The notes under the pieces were generated by a model, which did no database searches, was not told the DNA's origin, and worked only from the letters and a program-made list of their open reading frames with translations. Of a DNA stretch of 64,000 nucleotides, positions 1 to 8,725 are shown one piece after another. The stretch lies in NCBI RefSeq assembly GCF_002727065.1, contig NZ_PDVP01000004.1:186001-250000 (forward strand), read 5' to 3'. The position numbers were made by a program, and so were the translations under genes. Every line of letters starts with the position of its first letter. Position 1 is the stretch's first letter. Source of the stretch: Zhengella mangrovi. GTDB lineage: Bacteria; Pseudomonadota; Alphaproteobacteria; Rhizobiales; Rhizobiaceae.

Positions 1-249
1 CCGCGGGAAGTGACGGTCGGACGCTACCATTCGATTTTCGCCGACCCGGTCCGGCTGCCGCGCGATTTCGCCGTGACGGCGGAAACCGATGACGGTATCG
101 TCATGGCGATCGAACACGAAAGGGAGCCGGTGGCGGCGGTCCAATTCCATCCTGAATCGATCATGTCGCTCGGCGGCGAGGCCGGCATGCGGATGATCGA
201 GAACGTGGTGGCCCACCTGCCGCGCCGTGCCAAGGAGAGGGCAGCATGA
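1..249 (+). CDS. trpE: Anthranilate synthase, glutamine amidotransferase end (5' truncated by window)
   Basis: This is the last 82 codons of a class I glutamine amidotransferase; the frame is open from base 1, so the start lies outside the window. The visible part carries the VGRYHS segment and, 40 residues on, [11 protein letters not shown], which holds the catalytic His and Glu of the GATase triad. The spacing and wording ([22 protein letters not shown]) fit the amidotransferase half of anthranilate synthase, which takes ammonia from glutamine to aminate chorismate in tryptophan synthesis. In Rhizobiales this domain is fused behind TrpE as TrpE(G); the fusion itself cannot be seen here, so a free TrpG or PabA remains possible. 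Its TGA overlaps the ATG of the following cytochrome gene (ATGA). Confidence 0.75.
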   Translation, partial: PREVTVGRYHSIFADPVRLPRDFAVTAETDDGIVMAIEHEREPVAAVQFHPESIMSLGGEAGMRMIENVVAHLPRRAKERAA

Positions 250-575
250 GACGTCTGGTCATCAGTCTGGCGAGCGCCGCGATGGTGGCGTGCGGCCTCT
301 CGGGCGCACGCGCGGAAGAGCCGGACATTGCCCATGGCAAGGCGCTGGTGGAAACCAACTGTGCCAAGTGCCATGCCTACCAGCATGACGATGTCAGCCC
401 CAACCCGGCCGCGCCGCCTTTCCGCGACCTGTCCAAGCGCTACCCGGTGGACGCGCTGCAGGAAGCCTTCGCCGAGGGCATCGTCACCGGGCACGAGGAG
501 ATGCCGGAGTTCGAGGCAACGCCCAGGCAGATCGCAGACATCATCGCCTATCTGGCTTCGATCCAGCCGAAGTGA
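246..575 (+). CDS. Small periplasmic class I cytochrome c
   Basis: A 109-residue monohaem cytochrome c. Residues 1-23 form a signal peptide ending ARA, giving a mature protein of about 86 residues. The haem motif is C39-A-K-C42-H43 and the likely sixth ligand is Met86 in EEMPEF. The final helix ([13 protein letters not shown]) is typical of class I cytochromes. It should carry single electrons in the periplasm, but its partners are not evident. The start overlaps the stop of the upstream amidotransferase gene by ATGA, so the two are probably cotranscribed and translationally coupled, which is an odd pairing of biosynthesis with electron transport. Confidence 0.88.
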   Translation: MRRLVISLASAAMVACGLSGARAEEPDIAHGKALVETNCAKCHAYQHDDVSPNPAAPPFRDLSKRYPVDALQEAFAEGIVTGHEEMPEFEATPRQIADIIAYLASIQPK

Positions 576-668
576 CCCAAGGCGCTGCCTTGCAGGAGTC
601 ATGGCATGGCCTGCCTCCTGTCTTGCTGTCAAAGGCGCGCCTAAATTATTGAATTCATGACGTTCCTG

Positions 669-2219
669 TCAGTCCAGCCGCCCCATGAGCCGGTCGATCG
701 GCGCGAAGTCGTCCGTCAGCACGGGTGCGCCGGTTCGCTGGATCATCGCATCGATGATGGGCGCGGATAATCGTCCAAATTCATAGGCTTCCGGCGGTGT
801 GCTGGTAATCCGGTTCACATCCGTCGGCTCCGAACCGGCCAGCACGATGAAGGTTACCCGCGCGTCGGGTTCAGGCCGGACCGTTTCGGCCCAGACCTCG
901 ACGACGGGAAAGACTTCCCGGAGCGTTCGGGTGATGGCGGACAGAGCCCGCAGGCGCCCGATGTGGTCGACGATGTTCATCACGTAGATGCCGTCGGGCG
1001 TGAGGCGGTCTCGAACCAGGGTGAAGAACTCCCGGGTCACCAGGTGGGCCGGCACCGCGATGTCGGTGAAGGCGTCGCCGATGATGACGTCATGGCGCGC
1101 GGTGTCCGCGGCCAGCGCGAGGCGGGCGTCCATGTCCAGCACGCGGGCCGTCGCCGGGTCGAACCAGAAGTTCTCGGCGGCCGTGCGCGTGACCATGGGA
1201 TCGATCTCCGCCACGGTCAGCCGGGAAGAAACGCCGGCCGCGGCCCAGGCGCGCGGAATGGTGAAGGAACCGCCTCCGATGAAGAAGGCGGAAAAAGGCC
1301 GCCCCTCGAAACGGGCGCGCGGCAAGGCTTCCAGCAATGCGGCATGAGGGGTGATCATACGGGCGGGATTGTTACGCGCGGTGGCGCCATGGGCGAGATG
1401 ATCGAGCACCATCAGGCGGGCGGGTTCGCCGGCATCGGCGGAAATGTCCTCGACCCGGATGCAGAAGTAGTGGCTTTCGCGCAGGCACGGGTCCGGGAGC
1501 GCGAGGGCGCTGGCGGCGGGCAACAACGAGGCGAGGAGGAGGGCGGCCAGCAGGACCCGGTCCCGCGCCCTGGCTCGGGCGGCAAAGGCCAGGAGAAGGC
1601 CGGCCAGCGCGGCATAGGTGACCGCGATGACGGCCAGCGTGGCGGTCGAGCCGAGCCAGGAAATGAACAGGAAGCCGGCGGCCAGCGTGCCGGCGATTGC
1701 CCCAAGGGCACCGGCCGCGAACATGGCTCCCAGCGCCTGGCCCGAGCGGCCGGGTTGCGCCGTGACCGCGACATGGGCGAGGACCGGGGCTGGAATGCCG
1801 GCGAAGAAGGACGGCAGGAAGAAGGCCGTGGTCGTAAGCGCGACGATGGCGGCGACCGGGTGACCAAGGGCGGCGATCATCGGGGCGGCGAACCAGCGAA
1901 GCAGGAACACGGCAAGGCCCGTTGTGACGGCCGCTCCGGCGAGCGACCAGGCCGTGAGGGCAAGGGCGCGGGGACCGGGCCGTGCGGCGAACCGGCCGCC
2001 GACCCAGTGACCGGCGGAGAAGCCGGCCAGGACCACCGCGATGATGGATGTCCACGTGTAGAGCGACATGCCGAGCCAGGGCGCCAGCATGCGCCCGGCA
2101 ACGATCTCGACGACCAGGCTTGCTGCCGACACGGCGGCCTGAACGGTGACAAGCAGCCAGACCGGCGGCAGTGGCGGCTTGCCTGGCGAGGCATTTGCCT
2201 CGTCGCTAATCAAGGTCAT
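669..2219 (-). CDS. Membrane-anchored spermidine-synthase-like protein
   Basis: 516 residues in two parts. The first ~235 residues are strongly hydrophobic, with roughly seven or eight predicted membrane helices. The remainder is a Rossmann methyltransferase-like domain of the spermidine synthase type: FFIGGGSF near residue 312 is the nucleotide (SAM/dcSAM) loop, followed by VAEIDP and DVIIGDAF, which match the acidic motifs of the family. Proteins of this kind are usually annotated as fused MFS/spermidine synthase; whether they make polyamines is not established. It is transcribed away from the CDF gene, with about 107 bases between them. Confidence 0.8.
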   Translation of the reverse strand: MTLISDEANASPGKPPLPPVWLLVTVQAAVSAASLVVEIVAGRMLAPWLGMSLYTWTSIIAVVLAGFSAGHWVGGRFAARPGPRALALTAWSLAGAAVTTGLAVFLLRWFAAPMIAALGHPVAAIVALTTTAFFLPSFFAGIPAPVLAHVAVTAQPGRSGQALGAMFAAGALGAIAGTLAAGFLFISWLGSTATLAVIAVTYAALAGLLLAFAARARARDRVLLAALLLASLLPAASALALPDPCLRESHYFCIRVEDISADAGEPARLMVLDHLAHGATARNNPARMITPHAALLEALPRARFEGRPFSAFFIGGGSFTIPRAWAAAGVSSRLTVAEIDPMVTRTAAENFWFDPATARVLDMDARLALAADTARHDVIIGDAFTDIAVPAHLVTREFFTLVRDRLTPDGIYVMNIVDHIGRLRALSAITRTLREVFPVVEVWAETVRPEPDARVTFIVLAGSEPTDVNRITSTPPEAYEFGRLSAPIIDAMIQRTGAPVLTDDFAPIDRLMGRLD

Positions 2220-2326
2220 CCCGGTTTGTTTCCGTCAGGGGTTGATCGGTGAATGGTAGTGGTTCATTGCAATGCCCTGCAAGTTGATTCCGCTTCGTGC
2301 CACAGCTTCGCAAATGGAGTTTGACC

Positions 2327-3229
2327 ATGGCCGCCCAGTCTCCCAACGTCAGCCGTCTCGCGGGCGCATCGATCGTGGTTGCCATCGGCGTGATGGGGCT
2401 GAAATTCCTCGCCTGGTGGCTCACGGGATCGGTCGCGCTCTATTCCGACGCGCTGGAAAGCATCGTCAACGTGATCGCCGCCACGGCCGCGTTCATGGCG
2501 GTGCGCTATGCGGCGCGGCCGGCGGACAGCGGCCACCCGTTCGGCCATCACAAGGCGGAGTATTTCTCGGCCGTGCTGGAAGGCATCCTGATCGCGGTCG
2601 CGGCGCTGCTGATCGTCCACGAGGCGACGAATGCCCTGTTGGCCGGCGTCTACAAGATCGACGCGCCGGGGCCGGGCCTTGCCATCAACATGCTTGCCGC
2701 CGTCATCAACGGCGTTTTCGCCACGATCCTGATCCGTGCCGGCCGCAAGAACCGCTCGCCGGCGCTCGTCGCCGACGGCAAGCACATCATGGCCGACGTC
2801 GTGACCTCGGCCGGGGTGCTCGTCGGACTTGTCCTGGCGCTCGCGACGGGGCTGTACCTGCTGGACCCGGTCCTGGCCATCCTGGTCGCGCTCAACATCC
2901 TGCGCGAAGGCTGGCATGTCATCTCCGAGTCCGTCGACGGGCTGATGGACCGGGCGGTGGACGGCGAGGAAGCAAAGCGGATCGAAGCGGTCATCCGCTC
3001 CAGGGCGGCCGGGGCCATCGAGGTGCATGACATCCGGACCCGGGCCGCCGGGCCGGCGACCTTCATCGAGTTTCACCTGATCGTCGATGCCGCCATGACG
3101 GTGGAGACCAGCCACTCGATCTGCGACCGGATCGAGGCCGGGCTGCACGAGGCTGTGCCAGGCGCGCGGGTGACCATTCACGTCGAGCCCGACCACAAGG
3201 CCAAGGACGAAGGCCTGGTCCTGACCTGA
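2327..3229 (+). CDS. Cation diffusion facilitator (FieF-like) metal exporter
   Basis: A 300-residue CDF transporter that should export divalent metals (Fe2+, Zn2+, Mn2+ or similar) against protons. Six hydrophobic segments are followed by a cytoplasmic C-terminal domain. The metal-site segments are visible: YSDALES in helix 2, HPFGHHKAEYF in the following loop and HIMADVVTS in helix 5. The C-terminal domain ends in the conserved VTIHVEPD. An in-frame GTG lies ten codons upstream, but the ATG used here has GGAG about eight bases before it and matches family length. Metal specificity cannot be decided from the sequence. Confidence 0.85.
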   Translation: MAAQSPNVSRLAGASIVVAIGVMGLKFLAWWLTGSVALYSDALESIVNVIAATAAFMAVRYAARPADSGHPFGHHKAEYFSAVLEGILIAVAALLIVHEATNALLAGVYKIDAPGPGLAINMLAAVINGVFATILIRAGRKNRSPALVADGKHIMADVVTSAGVLVGLVLALATGLYLLDPVLAILVALNILREGWHVISESVDGLMDRAVDGEEAKRIEAVIRSRAAGAIEVHDIRTRAAGPATFIEFHLIVDAAMTVETSHSICDRIEAGLHEAVPGARVTIHVEPDHKAKDEGLVLT

Positions 3230-3314
3230 CACGGCGCCTTTCAGGGTTGCATTTCCCGCACCCTGGCGCGACGATGACCGTCAAACAAGCCGGGGCGCAG
3301 AAGAGGGATATGCG

Positions 3315-3986
3315 ATGTTGCTGCGCAGTCTGCGTCTTGTCTTCACAGTTGCCGTTTCCATCCTGTTGCTTGCCGGGCAGGCACAGGCCAAGAACTGGAC
3401 CTACAATCTCTACCTGAAAGGGATCGTCGTCCATCACCTGGGCAAGAAGATTCCGCTCCAGAAGCGCGAGGACATGTTCATCGTCACCTGGATCGGCAAG
3501 GGCAGCAAACGCACCGAGGCGATCCTGAAAACGCCCGGCGACAACGACTACTGGACGGTGAAGCGCGGCCAGGTCTACCCGCTGAACAACCTGGTGTGGA
3601 CCGGCGGCGAATACGACATCGTGTTCCATGCCCAGGTCTGGAAGATGAACCATTTCAAGCGCAACCTGCTGACCGCGATGGTGACGGCCGGCGGCATCGT
3701 TCTGGCCGCCGGGATCACGGTGGGGAGCGGCGGGTTCGGCGCTGCCGTCGCCGGTGGTGTCGTGGGCGCCAGTTCCGCCTGGGTCGGCACCAAGATCCAG
3801 GAGGATTTCTCGCGGTTCGCGATGTTCCTCGGGCAGGATGGAAAGACGATCCAGATGTCCCGGGTCGGCACGCTCGCCGATGGCGCGTCGCAATCCTACA
3901 AGAAAAAGATCAATTACGATTTCACGACGCGGCACCGTGCCAACAGGGGCGACTACACGCTCTACTGGGAAGTGACCCGGTACTGA
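3315..3986 (+). CDS. Exported protein of unknown function with a glycine/alanine-rich hydrophobic hairpin
   Basis: 223 residues. The first ~25 form a clean signal peptide (LLLAGQAQA). Residues ~26-110 are rich in aromatic and charged residues and look beta-stranded. Residues ~115-155 form a hydrophobic Ala/Gly/Val stretch with a central GSGGFG turn, like a membrane hairpin. The tail (NYDFTTRHRANRGDYTLYWEVTRY) looks beta-rich again. I do not recognise the family. It stands alone between a CDF exporter and a convergent thioredoxin-fold gene, so context gives no function. A preceding GGG-rich stretch (AGAAGAGGGATATGCG) provides the ribosome site. Confidence 0.6.
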   Translation: MLLRSLRLVFTVAVSILLLAGQAQAKNWTYNLYLKGIVVHHLGKKIPLQKREDMFIVTWIGKGSKRTEAILKTPGDNDYWTVKRGQVYPLNNLVWTGGEYDIVFHAQVWKMNHFKRNLLTAMVTAGGIVLAAGITVGSGGFGAAVAGGVVGASSAWVGTKIQEDFSRFAMFLGQDGKTIQMSRVGTLADGASQSYKKKINYDFTTRHRANRGDYTLYWEVTRY

Positions 3987-3989
3987 CCG

Positions 3990-4017
3990 GAACCCGGCGC
4001 CCTTGCGGGTGCGCCAT
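3990..4017. terminator. Possible weak bidirectional hairpin between convergent genes
   Basis: GGCGCCC and GGGTGCGCC around a TTGC loop form a stem with one bulge between the ends of the exported unknown and the oxidoreductase gene. There is no clear T tract on either side, so this is a guess from position. Confidence 0.3.
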
Positions 4018-4659
4018 TCAGGAGGCTTCCTTGGCCATGGCCGTCAGCTGGTCGAGGATACTCCGGTAGGTCTCGATGCCCTGGGCGCCGGTCACCAGGT
4101 GGCGGCCGAGGAAGATCATCGAGGGCACGCCGGAAATCCCACGGCCGCGCCAGAACTCGAGCGCGGCCTGCAATTCCGCGCCATAGGCCTCGGAGTCGAG
4201 CATGGCTCGCGCCTCCTTGCCATCGAGTCCGACTGATCCGGCGATCTCGGTGAGCACCTCGCGATCGGAAACGTTCCGGTTGTCGGTGAAGTTGGCCTTC
4301 AGCAATGCCAGCTTGGTTTCGTGCTGACGCCCGGACAGCTCGGCCCAGCCGATCAGGCGGTGGGCGTCGAAGGTGTTCCAGGTCCGGGTGTCTTCGTTGA
4401 AGTTGAAGGTGAAGCCGGCCTCGGCGCCGAGAGCGGTCAGGCGGTCGCGGGCGGCGTCCGACTGCTCCGGCGTGGTGCCGTATTTGAGGGCGAGGTGATC
4501 GCGAAGGTTCTCGCCTTCCGGCCCGACGTGCGGATTGAGCTGGAACGGATGCCAGTGGACCTCCAGGTCGGTGCCGGTTTCCCGCGCGGCGGTGGCGAGC
4601 TGGTAATAGCCGACCGCGCACCAGGGACAGACGACATCCGAGACGATATCCACGCGCAT
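4018..4659 (-). CDS. DsbA-family (FrnE-like) thioredoxin-fold oxidoreductase
   Basis: 213 residues. The N-terminus reads MRVDIVSDVVCPWC, placing the redox motif C11-P-W-C14 directly after the first beta strand, as in cytoplasmic FrnE/HCCA-isomerase-like DsbA proteins. The late GVPSMIF is the cis-proline loop of the thioredoxin fold (GISGVP). There is no signal peptide, so it should act in the cytoplasm as a disulfide oxidoreductase or isomerase. An in-frame start 11 codons upstream exists, but AAGGA about nine bases before this ATG favours the shorter form. Divergent to the leuA leader. Confidence 0.82.
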   Translation of the reverse strand: MRVDIVSDVVCPWCAVGYYQLATAARETGTDLEVHWHPFQLNPHVGPEGENLRDHLALKYGTTPEQSDAARDRLTALGAEAGFTFNFNEDTRTWNTFDAHRLIGWAELSGRQHETKLALLKANFTDNRNVSDREVLTEIAGSVGLDGKEARAMLDSEAYGAELQAALEFWRGRGISGVPSMIFLGRHLVTGAQGIETYRSILDQLTAMAKEAS

Positions 4660-4750
4660 GGTCCTGTTCCTTTCCGCCTGTTGACCGGTCATGGCACAAG
4701 GATAGGGCAGGGAGGCGCCGGCGAACAGGTGCGATGCCGGGACAGGCTGC

Positions 4751-4779
4751 TTGACCTTGCGGCCGGCTTGACCTTATAA
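4751..4779 (+). promoter_or_regulatory. Predicted sigma70-type promoter of the leuL-leuA transcript
   Basis: TTGACC at 4751-4756 and TTATAA at 4774-4779 are separated by exactly 17 bases. The predicted transcription start (about 4786) falls at or within two bases of the leader ATG at 4788, so the leader ORF would be translated from a leaderless transcript. Confidence 0.6.
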
Positions 4780-4787
4780 ACCCTGCC

Positions 4788-4889
4788 ATGAGCATTCGTT
4801 CGGCCCAGCACATCGGTCAGCCCCGCGCCTTCGGCGCCACGGGCCTGCTCGGCCTTCTGCTTCTTAGCGGCGTCCGCCAGGTCCGCTGA
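4788..4889 (+). CDS. leuL: Leucine-rich leader peptide of leuA attenuator
   Basis: A 33-codon ORF upstream of leuA in which residues 20-26 read LLGLLLL: six leucines in seven codons, near the end of the peptide. No Shine-Dalgarno precedes the ATG; the predicted promoter places the transcript start at or next to the ATG, as reported for leaderless trpL-type leaders of alphaproteobacteria. Its stop codon lies inside the base of a strong hairpin (4888-4931). Ribosome stalling on the Leu codons at low leucyl-tRNA would stop that hairpin forming. The sequence shows the peptide, the Leu run and the hairpins; the attenuation mechanism is inferred. Confidence 0.75.
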   Translation: MSIRSAQHIGQPRAFGATGLLGLLLLSGVRQVR

Positions 4890-4931
4890 GGAGCGCCTGG
4901 TGGCCGATTTGCCGCCAAGGCGCCGCTCCTC
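4875..4931 (+). promoter_or_regulatory. leuA attenuator: alternative hairpins
   Basis: The putative terminator stem pairs GAGGAGCG (4888-4895) with CGCTCCTC (4924-4931), continued inward by CCTGGTGGC against GCCGCCAAGG with one bulge. The competing stem pairs CGCCAGG (4875-4881) with CCTGGTG (4896-4902), seven pairs, which would consume part of the terminator arm. The run after the hairpin (GCCGTTTAC) is only mildly T-rich, so termination may be weak or need a factor. Confidence 0.55.
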
Positions 4932-5017
4932 GCCGTTTACAACCTGACAAAAATCGCCCAAAACGCGCGCAACACCGGTCGTCGAAGACACCGTGGTGCC
5001 GGAGAAAGAAGCAGACC

Positions 5018-6724
5018 ATGAACGAGATGACTCCCCCTTCGCACAAAGCCGGCATGTCCGATGCCTCCGTGAAGTACCAGCCCTATCCGCAGGTGAACCT
5101 GACCGACCGGACCTGGCCGTCCAGGCGGATCGAGAAGGCGCCGATCTGGTGCTCGGTCGACCTGCGCGACGGCAACCAGGCACTCATCGACCCGATGGGC
5201 CATGACCGCAAGGCGCGGATGTTCCAGTTGCTGCTCGACATGGGCTTCAAGGAAATCGAAATCGGTTTCCCCTCGGCCTCGCAGACGGATTTCGATTTCG
5301 CGCGCTGGTGCGTGGAAGAAGGCAACGTGCCGGAAGACGTCTCGCTGCAGGTGCTGGTGCAGTGCCGCCCCGAGCTGATCTCCCGCACGTTCGAGGCGCT
5401 GGAGGGGGCCAACCGGCCGATCATCCACTTCTACAACTCCACGTCGGAGCTGCAGCGCCGCGTCGTGTTCGCCAAGGATGTCGCCGGCATCAAGCAGATC
5501 GCGGTTGATGCGGCCAAGATGATCACCGACATGGCGGCCAAGGCCGGCGGCGATTTCCGCTTCCAGTACTCGCCGGAGAGCTTCACCGGGACCGAGCTGG
5601 ACGTGGCGCTGGAGATCTGCAACGCCGTCATCGAGATCGTGCAGCCGACACCGGACAACAAGCTGATCATCAACCTGCCGGCGACGGTCGAGATGGCCAC
5701 GCCCAACATCTACGCCGACCAGATCGAATGGATGAGCCGCAATCTCGACAACCGGGAAAACATCATCCTGTCGCTGCATCCGCATAACGACCGCGGCACC
5801 GGCATCGCGGCAACCGAACTGGGGCTGATGGCCGGCGCCGACCGCGTGGAAGGAACGCTGTTCGGCAATGGCGAGCGCACCGGCAACGTGGACATCGTCA
5901 CGCTGGCGCTCAACATGTACACGCAGGGCGTGGATCCGGAGCTGGATTGCCGGGACATCAACCGGATGAAGGATGTCTACGAGTATTCCAACCAGCTGCG
6001 CATTCCCGAGCGGCATCCCTACGTCGGCGAACTGGTCTACACGGCGTTTTCCGGGTCGCACCAGGACGCCATCAACAAGGGCATGAAGGCCATCAAGCAG
6101 GCCAACAAGCCGCAGTGGGAAGTGCCCTACCTGCCGATCGACCCGCAGGATGTCGGACGCAGCTACGAGGCGATCATCCGCATCAACTCGCAATCGGGCA
6201 AGGGCGGGATCGCCTATATCCTGCAGGCCGACTACGGGTTGAACCTGCCGCGCAACCTGCAGGTGGAGTTCCGCGAGGACATCCAGTCGATCACCGACCG
6301 GGAAGGCAAGGAACTGCCGTCCAAGCGCATCTACGACCGGTTCATCGAGCACTACGTCGACCAGCCCGGCGCGCGGCTGAAGTTCGTCGATCATCACACC
6401 TACCCGGACGCGGCCGTGAAGGGCAGCCGCATCCTGGAGGCGACGATCCTCGACAACGGCACCGAGATCACCGTGACGGGCAAGGGCACCGGTCCGATCG
6501 ACGGTTTCGTCGATGCGCTGTCGAAGCACATCGGCGTCGCGATGTCGGTGGTCGATTACTCGGAACACTCGATGCATTCGGGGTCGAACGCCTCGGCCAT
6601 CTGCTACATGGAAATCGAGCATCCCGGCGGCAAGCTGTTCGGTGTCGGCATCAACACCAATATCGTGACGGCCTCGCTGAACGCCATCGTTTCGGCGGCC
6701 AACCGCATCCTCGCCGAAGGTTGA
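5018..6724 (+). CDS. leuA: 2-isopropylmalate synthase (LeuA type 2)
   Basis: 568 residues; condenses acetyl-CoA with 2-oxoisovalerate, the first committed step of leucine synthesis. The catalytic TIM barrel begins with WCSVDLRDGNQAL (metal-binding Asp and catalytic Arg) and includes HPHNDRGTG, holding the metal-binding His, plus the GNGERTGNVD loop. The C-terminal ~150 residues form the LeuA regulatory domain for leucine feedback. Length and wording match the longer class 2 enzymes rather than E. coli LeuA. A second possible ATG lies 12 codons in. The upstream leader peptide and hairpin indicate control by leucine supply. Confidence 0.95.
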   Translation: MNEMTPPSHKAGMSDASVKYQPYPQVNLTDRTWPSRRIEKAPIWCSVDLRDGNQALIDPMGHDRKARMFQLLLDMGFKEIEIGFPSASQTDFDFARWCVEEGNVPEDVSLQVLVQCRPELISRTFEALEGANRPIIHFYNSTSELQRRVVFAKDVAGIKQIAVDAAKMITDMAAKAGGDFRFQYSPESFTGTELDVALEICNAVIEIVQPTPDNKLIINLPATVEMATPNIYADQIEWMSRNLDNRENIILSLHPHNDRGTGIAATELGLMAGADRVEGTLFGNGERTGNVDIVTLALNMYTQGVDPELDCRDINRMKDVYEYSNQLRIPERHPYVGELVYTAFSGSHQDAINKGMKAIKQANKPQWEVPYLPIDPQDVGRSYEAIIRINSQSGKGGIAYILQADYGLNLPRNLQVEFREDIQSITDREGKELPSKRIYDRFIEHYVDQPGARLKFVDHHTYPDAAVKGSRILEATILDNGTEITVTGKGTGPIDGFVDALSKHIGVAMSVVDYSEHSMHSGSNASAICYMEIEHPGGKLFGVGINTNIVTASLNAIVSAANRILAEG

Positions 6725-6740
6725 GCGTCCTCTTCGGCTG

Positions 6741-6766
6741 CATCCGCCGGTTCCGGCCGGCGGATG
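6741..6766 (+). terminator. Strong hairpin downstream of leuA
   Basis: CATCCGCCGG (6741-6750) pairs perfectly with CCGGCGGATG (6757-6766) around TTCCGG. The following bases (TGCATGCTTTC) are not a clean T tract, so it may be a 3'-end stabilising hairpin or a weak terminator. Confidence 0.5.
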
Positions 6767-6857
6767 TGCATGCTTTCAAACTCATGGTTGCGAATGACCG
6801 GTTGTGCGCTATTGTCCCGGAGGGGCAGGGGCAGCGCATTGGCGAAAGGGACATGCG

Positions 6858-8687
6858 GTGAGTGAAGACAGCAGGCGCGACGAGATCGCGCATGCGCTTG
6901 AAACGGTTCTCAAGAGCGAGACGTTTTCGCGGTCGGAACGGGCCCGCGACCTGCTTCGGTACCTGGTGGAACGCGAACAGGCGGGCGAAGCGGACCGCCT
7001 CAAGGGCTTCGCCATCGGCGTCGATGTCTTCAACAAGGATTCGGGCTTCGACCCGGCCACGGATGCCGTTGTTCGCGTGCAGGCGGGGCGACTGCGACAG
7101 TTGCTCGACCAGTTCTACCAGGACGAGGCCGCGCCCGGCCTGCTGCGAATCGACGTGCCGCGCGGAACCTATGTCCCGGTCTACGGCGAAGGCGTTCCCA
7201 AGGAAGACGGGCAGCCCGCCTCCGGCCTGTCCTTCGAGGGCGGCGAGGAGGATGAGCAGGCACTGGCGACCGACGGCATTCACGGGGCGCTGGCGCAGGC
7301 GGTGCGGCCGCGGCCGGCCGCCGGTTTCGACGTTGCCGACGCCCTGCAACGCATCGAAACCCAGCAGACCACGGCGATCGCGAAACCTCTGAGCCGCCAT
7401 TTCAGCTTTCTCTGGGTCGCCATGGGCGTGGTGATCGGCTTGCTGGTCCTGGTCACCTGGACCCTTCGGAGCTTCCCCGAGCGCTCGATCGCGACGGAAA
7501 GCGTGGCCTCGGCCGAACCGGTGCGCCGTGGCCACCGCGGCGTGACGACGAACGAGTTCCTGCCGACCGTATCGGTCGAGGCATCATCGGACGACAAGGA
7601 CGTGCAGCGGGTCGCCAGCCAGTTCGAGGCGGCGATCCCGGCCTTTTCGGCAGTCAATTTCCGCAGTGACATCGGTCTTGGCAAGGGAGCCGAAAACCAG
7701 GATGCGGGTTCGACCTCCTACCTGTTCCGCGTTTCGGCCGGCCTTCGACCCGAGCAGGTGACGGTCACGCTGGAAAACCTCGGCCGGCACCAGGTCATCT
7801 GGACATCGCATTTCCCGGTGTCGGGCGATTATTCGATCATCGACGCGGAACTGGCCGACATGCTCACGGCCACGCTGGCGGACGAGGGCGTCATCTATGC
7901 CGATATCGCCGCGCACGGGCTGGACGAGAACCTGACACACTGCATCCTGCTCAACAGTGCCTATTACAAGCAGCAGACCGATGAAAATCACGCCGCCGCC
8001 TACGAATGTTTCGACAGGTTGCGCCAGGCGGGCGGAAAATCGCCGCTGATCTATTCCGAGCTCGCCATCCTGACCATGGAGGCGGTGACCGACAAGCGGC
8101 CCATTCCCGAGAACGCCAGCGCGGAAGCGGCGGAGGCCTTCGCCCGCCGCGCCGTCGACCTGGGGCCGCAGAACGCCTATGCGCATCGCGCCATGGGCTT
8201 CGTGCTGTCCAAGAGCGGCGATCCGGACGGCGCGGTCGCGTGGGCCAAGAAGGCCCATGACCTCAATCTCAATGATCTCTCGCTTGCGGCCAGCTACGGC
8301 TATGTCCTCACCCTGACGGCCGGACGCTACAGCGACGCGATCAAGGTCCTCGAACCGGCCGTTCGGGCGGCAACGGCGCATCCGAGCTGGTGGGACTACG
8401 CGTTGTTCATGGACTACCTGATGACCGGGGAGGACCGGAAGGCCTACCTTCTCGCCGACCGGCTGAAGGCCTCGTCCTACGCGCATTACAAGGCCTTGCG
8501 GCTGATCGCGGCGCACGGAACAGGCAACAAGACGCTGACCGAGTCGCTGCTGTCGGACCTGCGCGGATCATCGTCAAGCTTCGCCGGCGGACCGATGGCC
8601 TATTATGCCCGGGCCGGGTATCCGGAAGACCTGGTCAAGAAGCTGATCTCGGAACTGGCGAAGGCCGGTTTTACCGAGGCAAGCTGA
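6858..8687 (+). CDS. Single-pass membrane protein with C-terminal TPR repeats
   Basis: 609 residues from a GTG start preceded by AAAGGG. Residues ~1-110 (FSRSERARDLLRYLVE, GVDVFNKDSGFDPATDAVVRVQAGRLRQLLDQFY) match the winged-helix-like N-terminal region seen in many rhizobial adenylate-cyclase/TPR-type regulators. One membrane helix lies at about residues 182-205. The middle resembles the TolB-like beta region of that architecture, and residues ~350-500 show degenerate tetratricopeptide repeats (AEAFARRAVDLGPQNAYAHR, DPDGAVAWAKKAHDLNL). No nucleotide-cyclase catalytic domain is present. The role is unknown; regulation through protein contacts is a guess. Confidence 0.62.
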   Translation: MSEDSRRDEIAHALETVLKSETFSRSERARDLLRYLVEREQAGEADRLKGFAIGVDVFNKDSGFDPATDAVVRVQAGRLRQLLDQFYQDEAAPGLLRIDVPRGTYVPVYGEGVPKEDGQPASGLSFEGGEEDEQALATDGIHGALAQAVRPRPAAGFDVADALQRIETQQTTAIAKPLSRHFSFLWVAMGVVIGLLVLVTWTLRSFPERSIATESVASAEPVRRGHRGVTTNEFLPTVSVEASSDDKDVQRVASQFEAAIPAFSAVNFRSDIGLGKGAENQDAGSTSYLFRVSAGLRPEQVTVTLENLGRHQVIWTSHFPVSGDYSIIDAELADMLTATLADEGVIYADIAAHGLDENLTHCILLNSAYYKQQTDENHAAAYECFDRLRQAGGKSPLIYSELAILTMEAVTDKRPIPENASAEAAEAFARRAVDLGPQNAYAHRAMGFVLSKSGDPDGAVAWAKKAHDLNLNDLSLAASYGYVLTLTAGRYSDAIKVLEPAVRAATAHPSWWDYALFMDYLMTGEDRKAYLLADRLKASSYAHYKALRLIAAHGTGNKTLTESLLSDLRGSSSSFAGGPMAYYARAGYPEDLVKKLISELAKAGFTEAS

Positions 8688-8725
8688 CGACGGCGGCGTT
8701 TTTTCCCGTAGGAGGACGGAGAACC

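Noticed and set aside
4937-6622. Open minus-strand frame opposite leuA
   Set aside because: Same reason; leuA is unambiguous.
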